Source of the DNA: Dicaeum eximium | Lineage: Eukaryota; Chordata; Aves; Passeriformes; Dicaeidae | NCBI GenBank assembly: GCA_013396995.1 | Contig: VWZP01002413.1 | Coordinates: 62,001 to 126,000 of the forward strand | DNA: 64,000 bases | Reading direction: 5' to 3' | Shown: positions 13,798 through 27,000 of the stretch, piece after piece | Layout: each line of letters begins with the position of its first letter | Numbering within the stretch: the stretch's first letter is position 1 | The notes under the pieces: model-generated | The model's input: only the letters and a program-made list of their open reading frames with translations | The model's database searches: none | What the model was told of the DNA's origin: nothing | Program-made: the position numbers and the translations under genes

Positions 13798-15199
13798 AGC
13801 TACAATGACCTCCAGTGGCCAAAAGAAGCCTTTCACGCTTCTAGACTTATTTTAGGAAAGGTAAAACTATCCCTGATTATTATCTATGTGTGACAGCTGG
13901 GTCTGGAAATGGAGACTGAAACTAGATCCCTGTACTTCTGGATCAAAGCTGAAGACTAACTATCATCCTTATCTTGAATTAAGTAACAGGAGAGTAGTTT
14001 AAAGTATTCATTATCTAGACATTTCTTTAGCTGGCATGCTTTTAATAAAACAGAGTTTGTTTATCTGTCTATAAATCCTTCTAGCATCACCTCTGCATTT
14101 AGAGTTTAGTGGGATAAATTTCATGCCTTCTCATCAAACATGAACCCAAGCAGTAAAAAAAACCACCAAATATTGTAAAGAATGGAAGAGCAAATTCCAC
14201 GTTACAAGAATGACAGGCCTTGACAGGACAAGTGTCAAAGTACCTACAGAAGTTACATAATTATAACATAACTATAATGTAACATAACTGTAAGGCATAG
14301 GTATTCCTTCTTTTTGTGTCAAGAGCTTCCCTACAGGTTCATTCATGGTGCAGGTGGCTCATATCAAAACATCCCCCTGAGAGATGAAGGGGGTCTTGGC
14401 TGAAAAAAAAGACTGAAGGACAATGAAACAGGGGTATCATCAAACCGAGATGTCCCAGTAATATCATAAAACCCCAAGTAGCAGCCCAAATGCCCAAAAG
14501 GGAGGCAGGAAAGTCACTTAAACAGTGGCAGAATTCACTTTGAACTATCACAGTCCCTTTTCCCATCTTTGTCTCAAGATGAGAAGTCTTCTAGGTGTTT
14601 CAGCTGTACAGAGATACAACCAGGGTCTTCCTGAACAGTCGTGTTCTCCAGTTATTTGAAACTCACCTTTACATCCAATTCTACTAAAATATTATCACAA
14701 TCTTTCTGTTCATCAGTGACGACTGAGCTTTGGGAAAAGGCACTGGCAAGAGACATACCCATTGTTCAATGTGTTGGTGTCCTGTATGAACAGATCCCTC
14801 ATCTGGGAGGGAAGGCTCAGCCCATGGTGGTGCTCTGCATCTCTACTGGCACAAAGTGGCCCTAAACATGCAAAAATGGTGGCGTGGGTCCCACTCCAAC
14901 TTCTCAGAGCACCAGCACATTTGTGTGGGGATTGCATTTCACAGGAGAGAACAGGCTGTTAGCTTGCTGGAAAGAATTTTCTGGCTGAAGGAGACACCTG
15001 CCACTGTCAACCTGGATTGCAAGAAACAGTAGGAGAGTGGCATGAGCTCCAAATGCTGGGACAAGGTCAAGTGAGGCTTCGTGCATAGCAAGAGAGGTAC
15101 TACCTCCTGCTGCAGTGAGCCCTCAAAAGAAGAACCCCTGTAAAAAGAGACTGAAAAACAGGGTTTGTGTTTCAGCAGAGACACAAATGGCATAGGGAG

Positions 15200-15328
15200 T
15201 GGAGAGGAGAGGAGAGGAGAGGAGNNNNNNNNNNNNNNNNNNNNNNNNNNNNNNNNNNNNNNNNNNNNNNNNNNNNNNNNNNNNNNNNNNNNAGAGGAGA
15301 GGAGAGGAGAGGAGAGGAGAGGAGAGAT
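15200..15328 (+). repeat. GGAGA pentamer microsatellite interrupted by an assembly gap
   Basis: Perfect GGAGA units flank 68 Ns (15225-15292) on both sides. The same unit and orientation on both edges show that the gap is the unresolved middle of one array, whose true length may differ from 68 bases. Confidence 0.95.
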
Positions 15329-17299
15329 GATATCAGACACCAGAGGCCCAAGGCTAAGCTTAGCTCTGCATGACAAATGACAAAGCCCTTTCAGGTGGGA
15401 AGACGCAGCAAGGAGTTTCCCAATAACTCTCTAAACTGAATATACGTTTTATATCAAACTTCTATGAGACAGAAAAAAATGGATGAGGCCACACACATGA
15501 AGAAGAATCCCAGACCTATTCTTTCCTCCTCTTTCTCTACTCTGAGATCCTTTTTTTCCCCGCAGCTGTCACAACCTCTGGTAGTGCTGAGATTACAAGT
15601 GAGTATCCTTATGTACTGAATAAAAGGCAGATTCCTCTTCACAGGCTGTGTCAGACAATTTGTCTTCTAAAACTTTTTCCTGAGTCTATTATTCAGTTGC
15701 TTAAGGCTACTATATGGGCTATCTGCTAGGAGGTCACTGAAAAATGGGCACTAGACTGCAAACAAATATTGAATAAAGCTGAGCTGTTTTACATAGCTCA
15801 GCAATAATTTCCATATGATTTCTTATCTCTGCAACCTTTCGCACAGCTTGTTTAATAATTTTTTTCCCTGCTGCATTTTCCTGATTAGAATTTGCTGGGA
15901 CTCTACTGACAAAGTTCGTTTGCAGTATAAAACAGTGAGTTTAACAGCACACATCAGTTTCAACAAACACACTTTGACTGAAGTTATTTGGGTTTTGTGC
16001 TTCTAGGAAAACCAGATTGCTAAAGTTGAAGAGTCTGGGTCTAATGTCTCATCTGAGCCAGTCTTGGAGCACTGGGTTCCATCCGTTCTGGGAGACAGAG
16101 CACTAACAGAGGTCTCCAGAACAAAGATGGTTTCTACCACCAAGAAATCTGTACAGTTACCCACAGTGTTCATATACTTTTATCAGTTGATGCAGTGCTA
16201 CCTGACTGTTGGCAGGAACACACCCAAAATTTAATGACCCTTCTACTCTGCTGCCAAGGCTGAGCCCCTCGGCGTCCAACAGTCATCGCTGCACACAGGG
16301 GTGTAATAACCAGAGGCATCCCATGAGCAACAACATTTTCTGTTTACATGAACTGCTTTCAAGCTTGAAAGAATGTGAGTAGGGTCAATAACATGGGGGA
16401 CAGATGGCCTGCAGCTGATTTGTTATAATAATCATCTGAAAATATATAATCTGGGTAATCCAATAAAGTAATCATCTCATACTAGAGGTTAACAATCTCT
16501 AAAAATCAATTAATTTATCTAGAAAATTCATCTAATGATGGACCTTCTAGGACATAAACATTCAGGATTTCAATGCATTTGGACTTGATGCCTGGATAGC
16601 CCCTAAGACTGCAGCAACTCTTAAGTAATCCTGATTTACTTCTCTCTTGATTTCCAATTACGTTTCTTCCTCAGAGGTAGTCATAGTCAAACTGGTGTGT
16701 TTTAGGGTCTTGTATTTCAGATAAATGGCACAACTGCTGTGCTGTGATCCACAGGTCTTTAAGAAGAACAGGAAAAGAGGACAGAAACAGGAGTGGATTT
16801 GCACTCTATGCGAAGAGATGCAAATAAATCACAGGCTGCTGTCGATTAGACACTGGGTGAGCCAAAAGCTTATGGGTAAGATCAGAGAGCAGACCAACAC
16901 AGACATCTGCCATAGAACATCCCACAGAGAAAAGGTGGTGGGCAAGCCTTCTTTAAACAGTCTGAGGAAGTATCAGGATCATGGTCCCTGGTTCTCACAA
17001 GGACTTTAGTCCTCCCTGATGGATCTTGGAAAAGTAACTTGCAACACTTCCAGCAACTCAAGAGGTATCCGGAGTGCTTTGAGGTCAAAAATCAATTTTT
17101 GAAGCAGATGCTGGACTGGCCAGATAGGGAAAGTGCTTTGTTGGATATTCTACTCATAAATAATGGTCTCATATATAATTAGAGCCTGTGGCTGCATTGA
17201 CTGCAGCAACCCTGAAATGGGGATTGTAGGGTCTGAGAAAAGAGAAGAAGAAGGCAAGTAGCAGAATAAAGGCTTTTATTCCATGACATTAAAAGATAT

Positions 17300-18850
17300 T
17301 CTAAAGAATTAGATTTTCTGAGAGAAGGCTTCAAGAAATGAGTAGATGAGATCTCATTGCAGACAACTCTGAAGAGCAAAAATATCAAGAGGTAACTAAT
17401 ATTCAGGAGCAATGCCCTCAATGATGTTTGGTCTATCATATCATGTGGAAAGCCAAGAAAACTCTGAAAAAAAAATAGCATGTATGAAAAGGAATATATT
17501 CTGACTGAGCTACAATGGAAAAAAGAAGAAATATCCAAAAAGTGGAAACATGGATGGGCTACCAAGGAGGAATAAGAGCCATTGAACAAACACGCAGTGC
17601 AGGAGTTGGGAAAGCTAAGGCTGGATAAGAAGATATGGATGTGAAGGGTTTTACACATGGACAGCAGAAGGAAGACAACTGAAAATGTGACTTTATTGCT
17701 GAGTGGGGTAGCGTATAAAAAAGGACGTGACAAAGGCTGAGCTAATCCATTCCTTGGTCTTTACTGGCAAGGCCTGCTCTCAAGATTTCTGTATCTTCCT
17801 GTTTAGTGATAGAATTTGGTGAAAGCAGTAGGCATAGGAACAACCAGGCTGGGGTCCACTTGAGCCCTTTGAGCACACAGAAATCCATGGGACAAGGCAG
17901 TGCCTTGAGGAAGCTGGCTGATGTCACTGTAGGAGTGCTATCAACACTGGAAAGTGACAGTCAGAGGCAGCTCCCAATCTCTGAGAACAAAAGCAAATAT
18001 TAGTCCATATTCAAAATTCAAAAAAGAACTAGAGGGAGGCTCAAGAAGACCACAGTCCGGTCTCCATCATTCCATCTCCATGCAGGCTGAGAAACACAGG
18101 CAAGAAAATGCTCCTGGAAAACACTTCCAAGCACATATGTTTTGCAAACAACAATTACAAATTTGCTAAGGACCTGAACAAACTAACTGCTCTCTATGAC
18201 TGTTCCTGTGGTAAAGCAGAGCACAGTGCTTGTTCTTCCATCACTTTATCACATTTTTTTTTCCTATAGAGGCTTTGTAGCTCAGTTGTAGAGATGCAGA
18301 TTGATGAGTGGTTAAAAACTGAATGGGACTTTAAACTAAAAGATAGTGAACAAAAAAAAGCCCAAGCAAGCAGTCTGTAGGAGTGATGCAGGTGGGGTCG
18401 TGGTGGGGACTGATGTCATTAATTTCCATCAGTGACATGGACAATGGGCCATACAAACTGAAATTAAATGCTACCAAGACACCAAACAGGGGAAGGGCAG
18501 AGCTGCTGCTCAGAGAGACTTTGGGAGATGGAAGGAATAAGCTAATAAAATCTACATAAGGTCCAACAGAGGAGCAGAAGGCTAAAGCTCAGGCTTTAAC
18601 TCATGCCAGCTCATGAGCTGACAACCTAGAAATTGCATCTGCAGAGGAGGAGCTGGATGTCCTGATGGAACAGGAACAAAGACAGTGCTGTAGCCTTGCA
18701 GTTGATACAAATTAACTGCACTGGCAAGAGTGTGACCAGGAGATCATTCAAAGTGATCATTACCCTTCTACCTGGCATAATGGTGCCCTATGTGCAGGAC
18801 TGTGTCAGCTTGTGGAGCCACTAGTAATAAGAATCTTGACAAACTAAAGA
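17300..18850 (+). mobile_element. Old, decayed CR1 LINE copy
   Basis: The plus strand resembles the 3' half of the CR1 reverse-transcriptase frame but with many breaks. Recognisable parts, in CR1 order, are a gggctaccaaggaggaat segment near 17555, a tctttactggcaagg segment near 17758, a ttccatcagtgacatggaca segment near 18425, gtccaacagaggagcagaag near 18562, and ggactgtgtcagctt near 18798. No frame stays open in the sense direction. Boundaries are approximate. This is a fossil insertion typical of bird genomes. Confidence 0.6.
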
Positions 18851-19039
18851 GAATGCACATAGGAGTGTGTCCCCTGCTGATGGGGTGAGCAAATTACAAG
18901 AGAATTTTCAAATACTCTTTGTCTGCTAAGTAAGGCAAAGACCCCAGAAGGTTCTCTCCGAATTTGGTACAAAGACACCTCATAGGACCTTTTGGACCTC
19001 ACCTTAAACCTGGGGCTGTCCGACTGGACAGAGGCCAAG

Positions 19040-19335
19040 AGCTCCCCACCTAAGTCATTGGGTAGAAAAAGAAGAGAACAAAGGAGATTTTCACTTTTGT
19101 GACATGTCTTAGCAGGTCAAGGACCTCTTGCACCTGTCATGGTTTTTCTCAGTAAAGAGCTTTGTTATTTTGTCTTTTATTAAACCTTTTTCTCTTTCAA
19201 ACACTGCCACAGAAGCCATCCTGCTATTTTTATGCCATTCTGGGTAGCTGGCCTATCTCAGATGTAATAGGATCTCTGAGAGCTCATAAGACCTGGCTCA
19301 AGGAGGAACCTATTACGTGGTGCCCGAACTGGTGA
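19040..19335 (+). mobile_element. Possible retroviral LTR 3' part plus primer-binding site
   Basis: Positions 19318-19335 read TGGTGCCCGAACTGGTGA. The first 12 bases match the lysine-tRNA type primer-binding site pattern TGG(C/T)GCCCGAAC. Upstream lie a TTTTATTAAA polyadenylation-like block (about 19176) and a T/C-rich stretch, as expected in R-U5. The base pair before the site is CG rather than the usual CA. I find no left LTR boundary and no gag or pol frame afterwards. It could be a decayed endogenous retrovirus or a chance match. Confidence 0.35.
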
Positions 19336-19924
19336 TTTCGCACATTGAGAGACACATTTCAGGAATTTCTGATTGGCCCTCGATCAAAATAGGACCTTTT
19401 TTCCTCAGTCTTGTGTTTTTGGGAGGAAGCAGGCCTGCCTCTGGGTTTTTGGGTGGCAGAAAGAAAAGCCAGGTGATGGGGATCTGAGGCAGCCAAGGGG
19501 GTGACACAGATCAATAACCTCATAGCCAGTGCAAGGAGGCTGAAACCAGGGCAGGCTGGAGAATGCACAGCCAAGTCCTAAGGACTGGTTGCCTCTTTGG
19601 AGAGAAGCTGCCTTAGTGAGCTGAGAATGCAGAGGAGGACTAAAAGGGTTAAGGGACAGGAGGAGGCAAAAGGCTGGGAGCACTAGATTTCTTCAGCCTG
19701 AGTGGTGAATCTCAGAGCTGTCTTCTGCTACGTAGCAGGAGGGTTATAGAGAAGATGAAGCCACAGGTGCATTGCAAAATGACAATAGACAGATGCCCAG
19801 TTGCAGCAAGAGAAATTTCAGTTGGATATGTGAGATGGGGGAGGAAAGAAATTAACAGGCTCCTTAGCTGTATTGTGGAATCGTCTTTCTTCAAGATTTT
19901 CACGTACTGCTGGAGAAACTGAGC

Positions 19925-20035
19925 AACCTGTTCAGTCTTTGAATATGGCCCAGCTGTGAGCAGAAGGAAGGACTAGATTGCCTTCAGAGGTGCTGTACAA
20001 CTCAAAAGATTCTGAAATTCCAGACTATACAATAC
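19925..20035 (+). mobile_element. Degraded CR1 3' end fragment
   Basis: The sequence runs gagcaacctgttcagt..., ggactagattgccttcagag, ...caactcaaaagattctgaaat. This follows the last ~110 bp of the CR1 consensus, with an imprecise form of the terminal attctgtgattctg end. It is much diverged. Confidence 0.55.
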
Positions 20036-23000
20036 AGTCTGTGTATGGATGTACAGTATGTTTGGATGGCTTAACTATGCAAAAGGAAAAAATTGCTATT
20101 TTATTCTGACCTATTGCTGAATAGTTATATTTTTAGGGTGTTTATGATTTATGTAAAGTGCCACAGAAGTATTTGTTTTTATGCAATAATAAAATTAATT
20201 TGCTTTTTTTTCCTTAATGTAAAAAATTCAAACAAGGTGGAGCACAGGAAATGTTATTTTTACTGTGAAAGAACTTTGGTACTGGACTTTCCCCTGTGAG
20301 GGAGGTTTAAATCCTTTGACATTTAGCTCAGTTTCCTCTTTGCTTTACACCTGCGTAACAACATTTCCCTGAAGTCACAGACCTATTATAAGAATGAACA
20401 TGTCAAATTCTTAATTACACTCATGGAGCAATGACATCTTGAGAGCTTCTTTCTTTCTTTGTCACTGAACTTACCTAGAGATCGCCTCAAGGTTACCAGT
20501 GCAGTAGCAGTGGCTGAATAGGGAAAAATCCTGCAACATTCAGGTCTCCAGGGCCCAAAGGGTGTTAGCTGAATTGGTGACTTCTAAATTGGTGACTCCT
20601 AAACCCATTTAGGTTCCGAGGTCCTGGGTTGTTTGGTATATGCACTATTTCTTCAGATGACTGAGTCACCTGTGCTGACATACTCAATGTGTCTGGCAAT
20701 AAAGATCCATTCAGGAGGACACATGTGGTATTCTTTGGTCTTTTTTGCTCACCTAGCACTGACTAGTGCTTGTATAATGGCCAATATAAGTTGGTCATCA
20801 TTCAACGGCCATTCGGGCCAGGGGTAGTTATTTGGGTATTTTTAGCAGTTGTGTTTCTTAGGCTGGGGCTCCATTACTGCTTCTAAATGAAAATGAGGTT
20901 TGCAGAGTAGATCTGTACTGTCATTTGAATATTTTTTTCCTACATTTTCAGCAGATAAAGCTTTTTATTACAGCTGTTATAAGAGGTAGAAGCCCGAGTG
21001 GGTAGGTGTGATAATGCAAACAAAAGCAAATCACTCAGAGCTGCAAAACTGAAATTCAGCAAAAGAGAGACAAAACCAAAATATGACCATATGGAAACTC
21101 TACAATGTTGAAAATGTTTGTTTCTTTAATTATGAGAGGGAAAAGGCAAAGATTTGTAAAAAACCTTGATGAAAATATAAAACAAGCAGCAAAGTAAATC
21201 ACTGTAATAATTCTACATACACTTTATACAAAAAGAACCCTTCATGAAAATATTAGTGCTTGAAAAACGTATTGTTTGTGGAAAATGTAGCAAATACCAT
21301 CAAGTTACTTAAATATACAGCTGCTCTTAGGTTGAAATAGATAAAAACTGAGGGATGGATTGAACCTATACCATACATCCAAGTTTATCTCTTAAATGAG
21401 TTTGATTATCATAACACCCTATATGACACTGTAAAAGCCTACCAGCATAGGCAGATCCTCTGGCATTCTTTAAAAGTGGAGCTCTTTCACCCACAAATTT
21501 AACTGGCCTTCTTGCCCCGTGCCTTTCAGAAACTACAGCTACAAATGCCATCTGTATTAGCAATATAATGCCCTGAATGACAGTTTGATCCTTTATCTGA
21601 GCTATTAGAACAAAGAATAAGTGGTTATTAAAATTATGACTGACTTTAGGGGTCAGTAATACTTGACATTTATGTGAGACTTATTCTCAGAGAGCAGAAA
21701 TAAACTCCATAGGCAAATGCCAAATACAAGCTCACCCTCCACTGGTCATGGCTAATAACCTGCCCATCACACCAGAGGACAAAAGGTGGCTGTACAATAG
21801 AGCAGCCAGCCACTAGAGATTTCCCAGGAAGCTTCACACAGCAGTGCTAGGCAGACTTGTGAGAAAGAGAGCTGATGTGACATTCCAGTACATATTAACA
21901 AGCTGCTGGGACTAAAGTGCTGAATCCTGACTCCGTTTGACAAACACATCTCCTGCTGAATTCAGCAGAAGCTCAGCAGGGGTCAGTCTGTGGCTCAAAC
22001 AGGAGGGCTAGTCATCAGGACAGCTATTTAAAAGTGATCACACTTCACGACTTTGCTGTAGTCTTCCTCTTTTGCCTTCATCATTTTGGAATTCACAAGG
22101 TCAGTTCACCAGTTATAGTGCCAATCCATTTATCCATGAAACATCTGTAGACTGAGATGCCCTTTTGGGTACAAGGATTATGATCACAGTTGCAATAGAT
22201 TTGATGATTGCAAGCAAGTTAAGAGGAAGGAAGCAGGGAGAGGAAATCAAGCAATGGCAGAGATCCCTGTTTGTTTCTTTATTCACTTACACTAAAATAT
22301 TTCTATTACCCAATGTGGAAAAAAATATATTTCCAAATATTTCCATCCTGCAGTCTGTTTTTCTACAGCTGTAATTATCTGAGGACATAGGCATAGTAAC
22401 ATCTGTAAGGAGGGGTAATACTCCCTGTCAGCTGGTATAGAGTCTAATTTTCTAGCTATACTGATTGATCCAATAAAGGATTCTACCTTTATCTACAAAC
22501 TTTGTCACAGGAAATTTACCAATTAGGATTAGATTTTTCTCTAATAACCTCCAAGCCAAAATCTCACATGTGATTTCTCAGCAGGAAAGGTAAAAAATAG
22601 ACTTGACTTCCTTTCTTTTCATTTTGCTCTGGGCTAAGACATGCTACTGATTGCTTTAGTTTTATCCTAGGGTCACCCTTGGTGTTTTGCCAAGGATGCC
22701 CTAAGATATCCAGTTCCCACTGGAAAAGTTTGGCAGATCAACCTCTCCTCTCTGCAGCACTTCATCTCTAACACCGGGCACCAATGTTCAGCTGGGACAA
22801 AAAGTACGTTCCACACCACATTTACCACAGTCCTGCCCCAGACTTGTGCCAGAGTAAATAAGTAACGTGCATCTGCCCCAGTCAAAGATAAAAACAATAG
22901 TATGTTAGGGAAGTCAACAATAAATATTAAAAACTCCTTGAGAGAATACAAATAGGAGTTAAAAGATAAATACTGACAGTCCCCAGAGCCTCCACATTAC

Positions 23001-24064
23001 TAGGGCAGTTGCCAGCTACAGTAGAGGTGATAAAACTCTCTTCTCTAGCCTGAAAGAAACTTGAAGGCCTCAAAATCAACTACAAACAGAATCAGAAAAT
23101 AGGGTGTGTGGAAAGAAGAATTTTATTTATCTCCCCAAAAGAAAACTCTTAGATAGGCCACTGAAAACAGAAGCATGCAGTACTAGAAGGAAAGTAGCTT
23201 GTTTGCCCATACTAAAAAAACCAAACAAATATCTAAGTCTATCCATGCCTCAGCCCCACCATGACAGGCTGGTTTAGTTTTCTGCCTGCAGCCAGCAGTG
23301 CAAAACTCTTCTCTTGATGGCCACTGTGCTTTTTCCATTGTTGTTCCCTCAGGTTCAGATAGCAGTCTATTTTTGGAGGAGCAGACCTCCAGACCAAGGA
23401 TTAAAAGTCTTTGTAAAGGGCAGCTGGTGATATGTTGTACACTTCTCATACAACACCTTTGTTCAAGCAATCAAATATTTAACTGCCTTGCCTCATGTGC
23501 ATGGCTGTGTGTTGAAGAATCCCTAAATTTAAATAAAAAATGAAAATATAATCATTACATTAAGAGTAATTCTATCCCTTTATCACAAAAGTGTGTTTTC
23601 CAGGTGGTGAGGTTTTTCAGCTAATTTAATGTCCTATTAAGAGTATTCAAAGGAAGGATTAACATGATAGTGGGAATAGGGAAATATCAGATTTAACACC
23701 AAAACTTTTAAATACAAAGATTTATAGTCTAAAGTTTTAAATAATTGTTCAAAGCTGTAATTGAAAACTTTTGGAAGTATTCATTATATGACCTATAACA
23801 ATCATGGTAAGACTTGTAAAAGTTATTAGGGTTGTCAGCTTAGCACATAAAAGTCAAGACAATGCCACAGATATAGTTCTTCTGTGTATCACACCATTGG
23901 CAAATCGAATTTAGGAATTTATAGGAATGCTCTAGGAATTTGATGATTTGTTTTACCTATCTCTAGAAATGTCATTCATGTAAATGTCAGTACTAAAATT
24001 GAAATTACTAAAGAGAGAAAAAGCTGCAGAACAGCTGCAACTGTCACCTCTCTGTATATCTCTT
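20036..24064. other. No coding sequence; 3' flank of METTL21E
   Basis: The part next to 24065 should hold the METTL21E 3' UTR. On the minus strand ATTAAA at about 23622 and AATAAA at about 23120 are candidate polyadenylation signals. The rest is AT-rich and without recognised features. Confidence 0.5.
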
Positions 24065-27000
24065 TCAGACCTTCAGTTCGGAAGGTCTGGCTTTCATCCT
24101 GTGTTTCCTCATTGCTTTATACAAGGCTATGTTCAAACTGGGAAAATTAAAAATCATCTCTAAGTCAAACAGTGTCTGAAATCTATCCACAAATCGGTCC
24201 TCATTCTCCAGCCTAAATTTCATGGCCCACAGAATAACAGTATCATTCTTGCACAAGTGATCAAATGTTAGGAGGAGTTCATCCAGGAATGGATGGTGGT
24301 AAACTACATCAGCAGCCAGAATGTAGTCAAAGTGACAGGAAGACCTAGGGAAGTTCTTTTCCAGATCAATTCCCCAAGACAACTCCTTAACACAAGGCTG
24401 GTGCTTGCATTTCTGTTTTGTATTTTGGAGAACGTTGTACTGAAGGTTTCCCAGTAGTTCTGGCAAATCTGTGGCAGTCACAAAGGCACCTGTGACACAG
24501 AGAAAACAAACACAATATTTGAATATACATCAAGACTTGAGTAAAAGCCCATTCACAAAAGCCACTGCACAAGGAATTGGTTTTATCAGGTAACTCTCAC
24601 TGAGGGCAATAAAAAAATGTAGATGCTCCCAATAATTCTTAGACATTGTGCTTAAAATAAATATTTCTTCCTCGTTGTTCTACTCTACAGATTGCCATAT
24701 AAATGCAGCTGGCAGAAAGAAATCAGATACTTACTATATCTTTATATCACATTGATTAAAAGTACAGTGGCTGACTAGGGATTGATGAATACCAATTACT
24801 GAATCCAAGAAGTCAGCATGAGATTTAAGCATTACCTCTGGTTCTTCCCTTTTCACACAAGAAGCTTTCTCAGACTACCAAAAACTAAAGTTCTGTTAAA
24901 ATGCAGAACCCACTGACCTGGATTACTGCTGAAGATTAATAGGGTGCCATGAGAGAAAACACAACAATGGGTATAGCAAAAAGATCAAGTTGCTGAAGGA
25001 AAATACTGAAACACAAATGGATAGAAGGTGACCTGGCATCCAAGAGCTGTTTGGTCAAAGGAAGGGGATGCACTGGTCATACCTACATCTGTCACAATCT
25101 ATCACTGACACCCTGCAAAGCCACTAATTTCTTATTTTGATCCCCAGTTTAACATGGTTAATGACAACATATCTGCTGGGACCTCCTTTATTGTATCAAT
25201 ACGCTCCCAGAAAAAAAAAAAAAAACAACACCAAAGCATGTTTCCAAACAAGCCTTTTAGAATTTGCTGTTTCTTGCTCTTGGAAGCTTTCAAACAACTG
25301 TTTCTTAGAAGAACCAAGCCACATCATTTGTCCTCCACTATTCACCTCGGAGGTATTTCCAAAGCATAAGAGAAATATCACATACTCACCCAGCAAACTG
25401 GCTACTATGGAGACCAAGCCAGTTCCAGCTCCAATTTCAATGACATTCTTGTCAACCAAATTGCATTGTTTAGAATTTGTTTCCAAAAAATAACACAGAA
25501 CAAGAGCCTATAGGGGAGGAAATCCATGAACACACTGAATAAATTAATGAACTAAATCCCTTCACTTAATATGAATAGTCATTTAAAAACATGCCCAAAA
25601 AAAGTGTTGTCTGCTCAAATGAGCAATATTCATTCAAGCACTATCCCTAAAGAACCACAGCTCACTGTGATCTTTGGGCTCTATAGGTCACAAAATAAAT
25701 GCTACAACATGCCTCCATATAGGTCTGTGAATTATTACAGCCAGAAGGAGCAACTTAGATGTTACAACACATGACATGAGTTGTAAAATTCCGGTCACCA
25801 ATTCCTGATTATAACTGGACTTACTTCTGGTTGAGATAAAATGTGTCTTTCACAAAAACATCTTGATATAAAGACTGCTTGTGAGAGAAAATCCACAACA
25901 ACCCTTGTTAAGTTCTTCCAATACTCAATTATTTCTGACAATAATTAATTATTTTTAGGGTTCAAAAGGGGCAAATAGATTTACCTCCTTTTCTTCTGGT
26001 TCAGTTTGTTTGCAGTTTCTATTTGCTTACCTTGTTAAGCTTAGCAAACTTTCATAGTAAATATAGCCACAAAGAGCATCTACAACAGACTCCTTACACA
26101 TGTATATCTAAATTGATTAAGAATCAGTTAATCTTTAAGTGATTAAGACTCTTCTTCAGCTTTCTGCCCTATCTCACACTGGCCAGTGAGTTTTAGTTCA
26201 CTGGTGAAATAGAAATTGCTGATTTTATTCCTCTCATAAAGATAGTTTCCATATTTACTTCCATTTTTTTCTCAGACTTTGATAGTTACATAGTCTCCAC
26301 TGACAAATAGGATGATTGCCACATCCTCTCACAAAACAGATGACCATTTGGAAAGGCAATTATTAGCGGCTTGATCTGGCACAGCAAAATTAGTTTTGCT
26401 TTTAACTAATTAAGAATGAGAAGGAAAGGAACAGGAGGACTGCTGACACAATGCTAACATGCTAGAAATTCAAACAAAGGTTTTGTTTTCTACCTCTTAA
26501 TTCAGAGCAAAGAAGAGAAGGTAATGAGGATTTACATATATCATTTAATCAACAGCACTTTGATATAGAAATCAGTCTGTGAGAACCAGGAATAATTAAA
26601 ATCAGGTTCCTAAAGACTGGGTCTGATATTTGACATTATATTGACATTATATTTGACCTTATATTAGGATTTCTTCCTAGTTACATTAATTCCTATAATT
26701 CCTTCCCTCAGGGTTTTGCCATATTCTGTTGTAGAAACTGTCTGGCATAATCAAAGTTTCTGAAGGTTAAATCAGGGAAACTTTGAAATATGCATTCCTT
26801 TCCATGAAACATGCAGAAACTTTACTTTCCTTAAAGTTTCTGCACTCTTGACAAATTTGGCTGACATTTTTCAGAAGATTTCAAGTATAGCTAGAGGGAA
26901 GTGGAAGGGAGAACATTAAGAGACAGAGATCAAGGGGTTGTCTTCCTTCCACAACAAAACTGGCTATGCCCTTCCAGGAAAAAAAAAATGTTTTTCAGTG

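Larger units (their letters stand above)
7101..17299. other. No gene found; scattered simple repeats
   Basis: Apart from the repeats and the possible MIR fragment listed separately, I see no exon with homology I recognise and no frame above background. A solute carrier gene (SLC10A2) might be expected further along in this direction from the known vertebrate order, but none of its exons is evident here. Confidence 0.55.

Noticed and set aside
13633..13855. Poly-Lys and poly-Phe open frames
   Set aside because: They come from the poly-T tract and the N; not coding.
15165..15380. Open frames made of repeated EERRG and unknown residues
   Set aside because: They are translations of the GGAGA microsatellite and the assembly gap.
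18270..18300. tRNA-like A-box (TAGCTCAGTTGTAGAG)
   Set aside because: No B-box, no anticodon arm and no acceptor-stem pairing follow at the right distance; it also lies within the decayed CR1 region.
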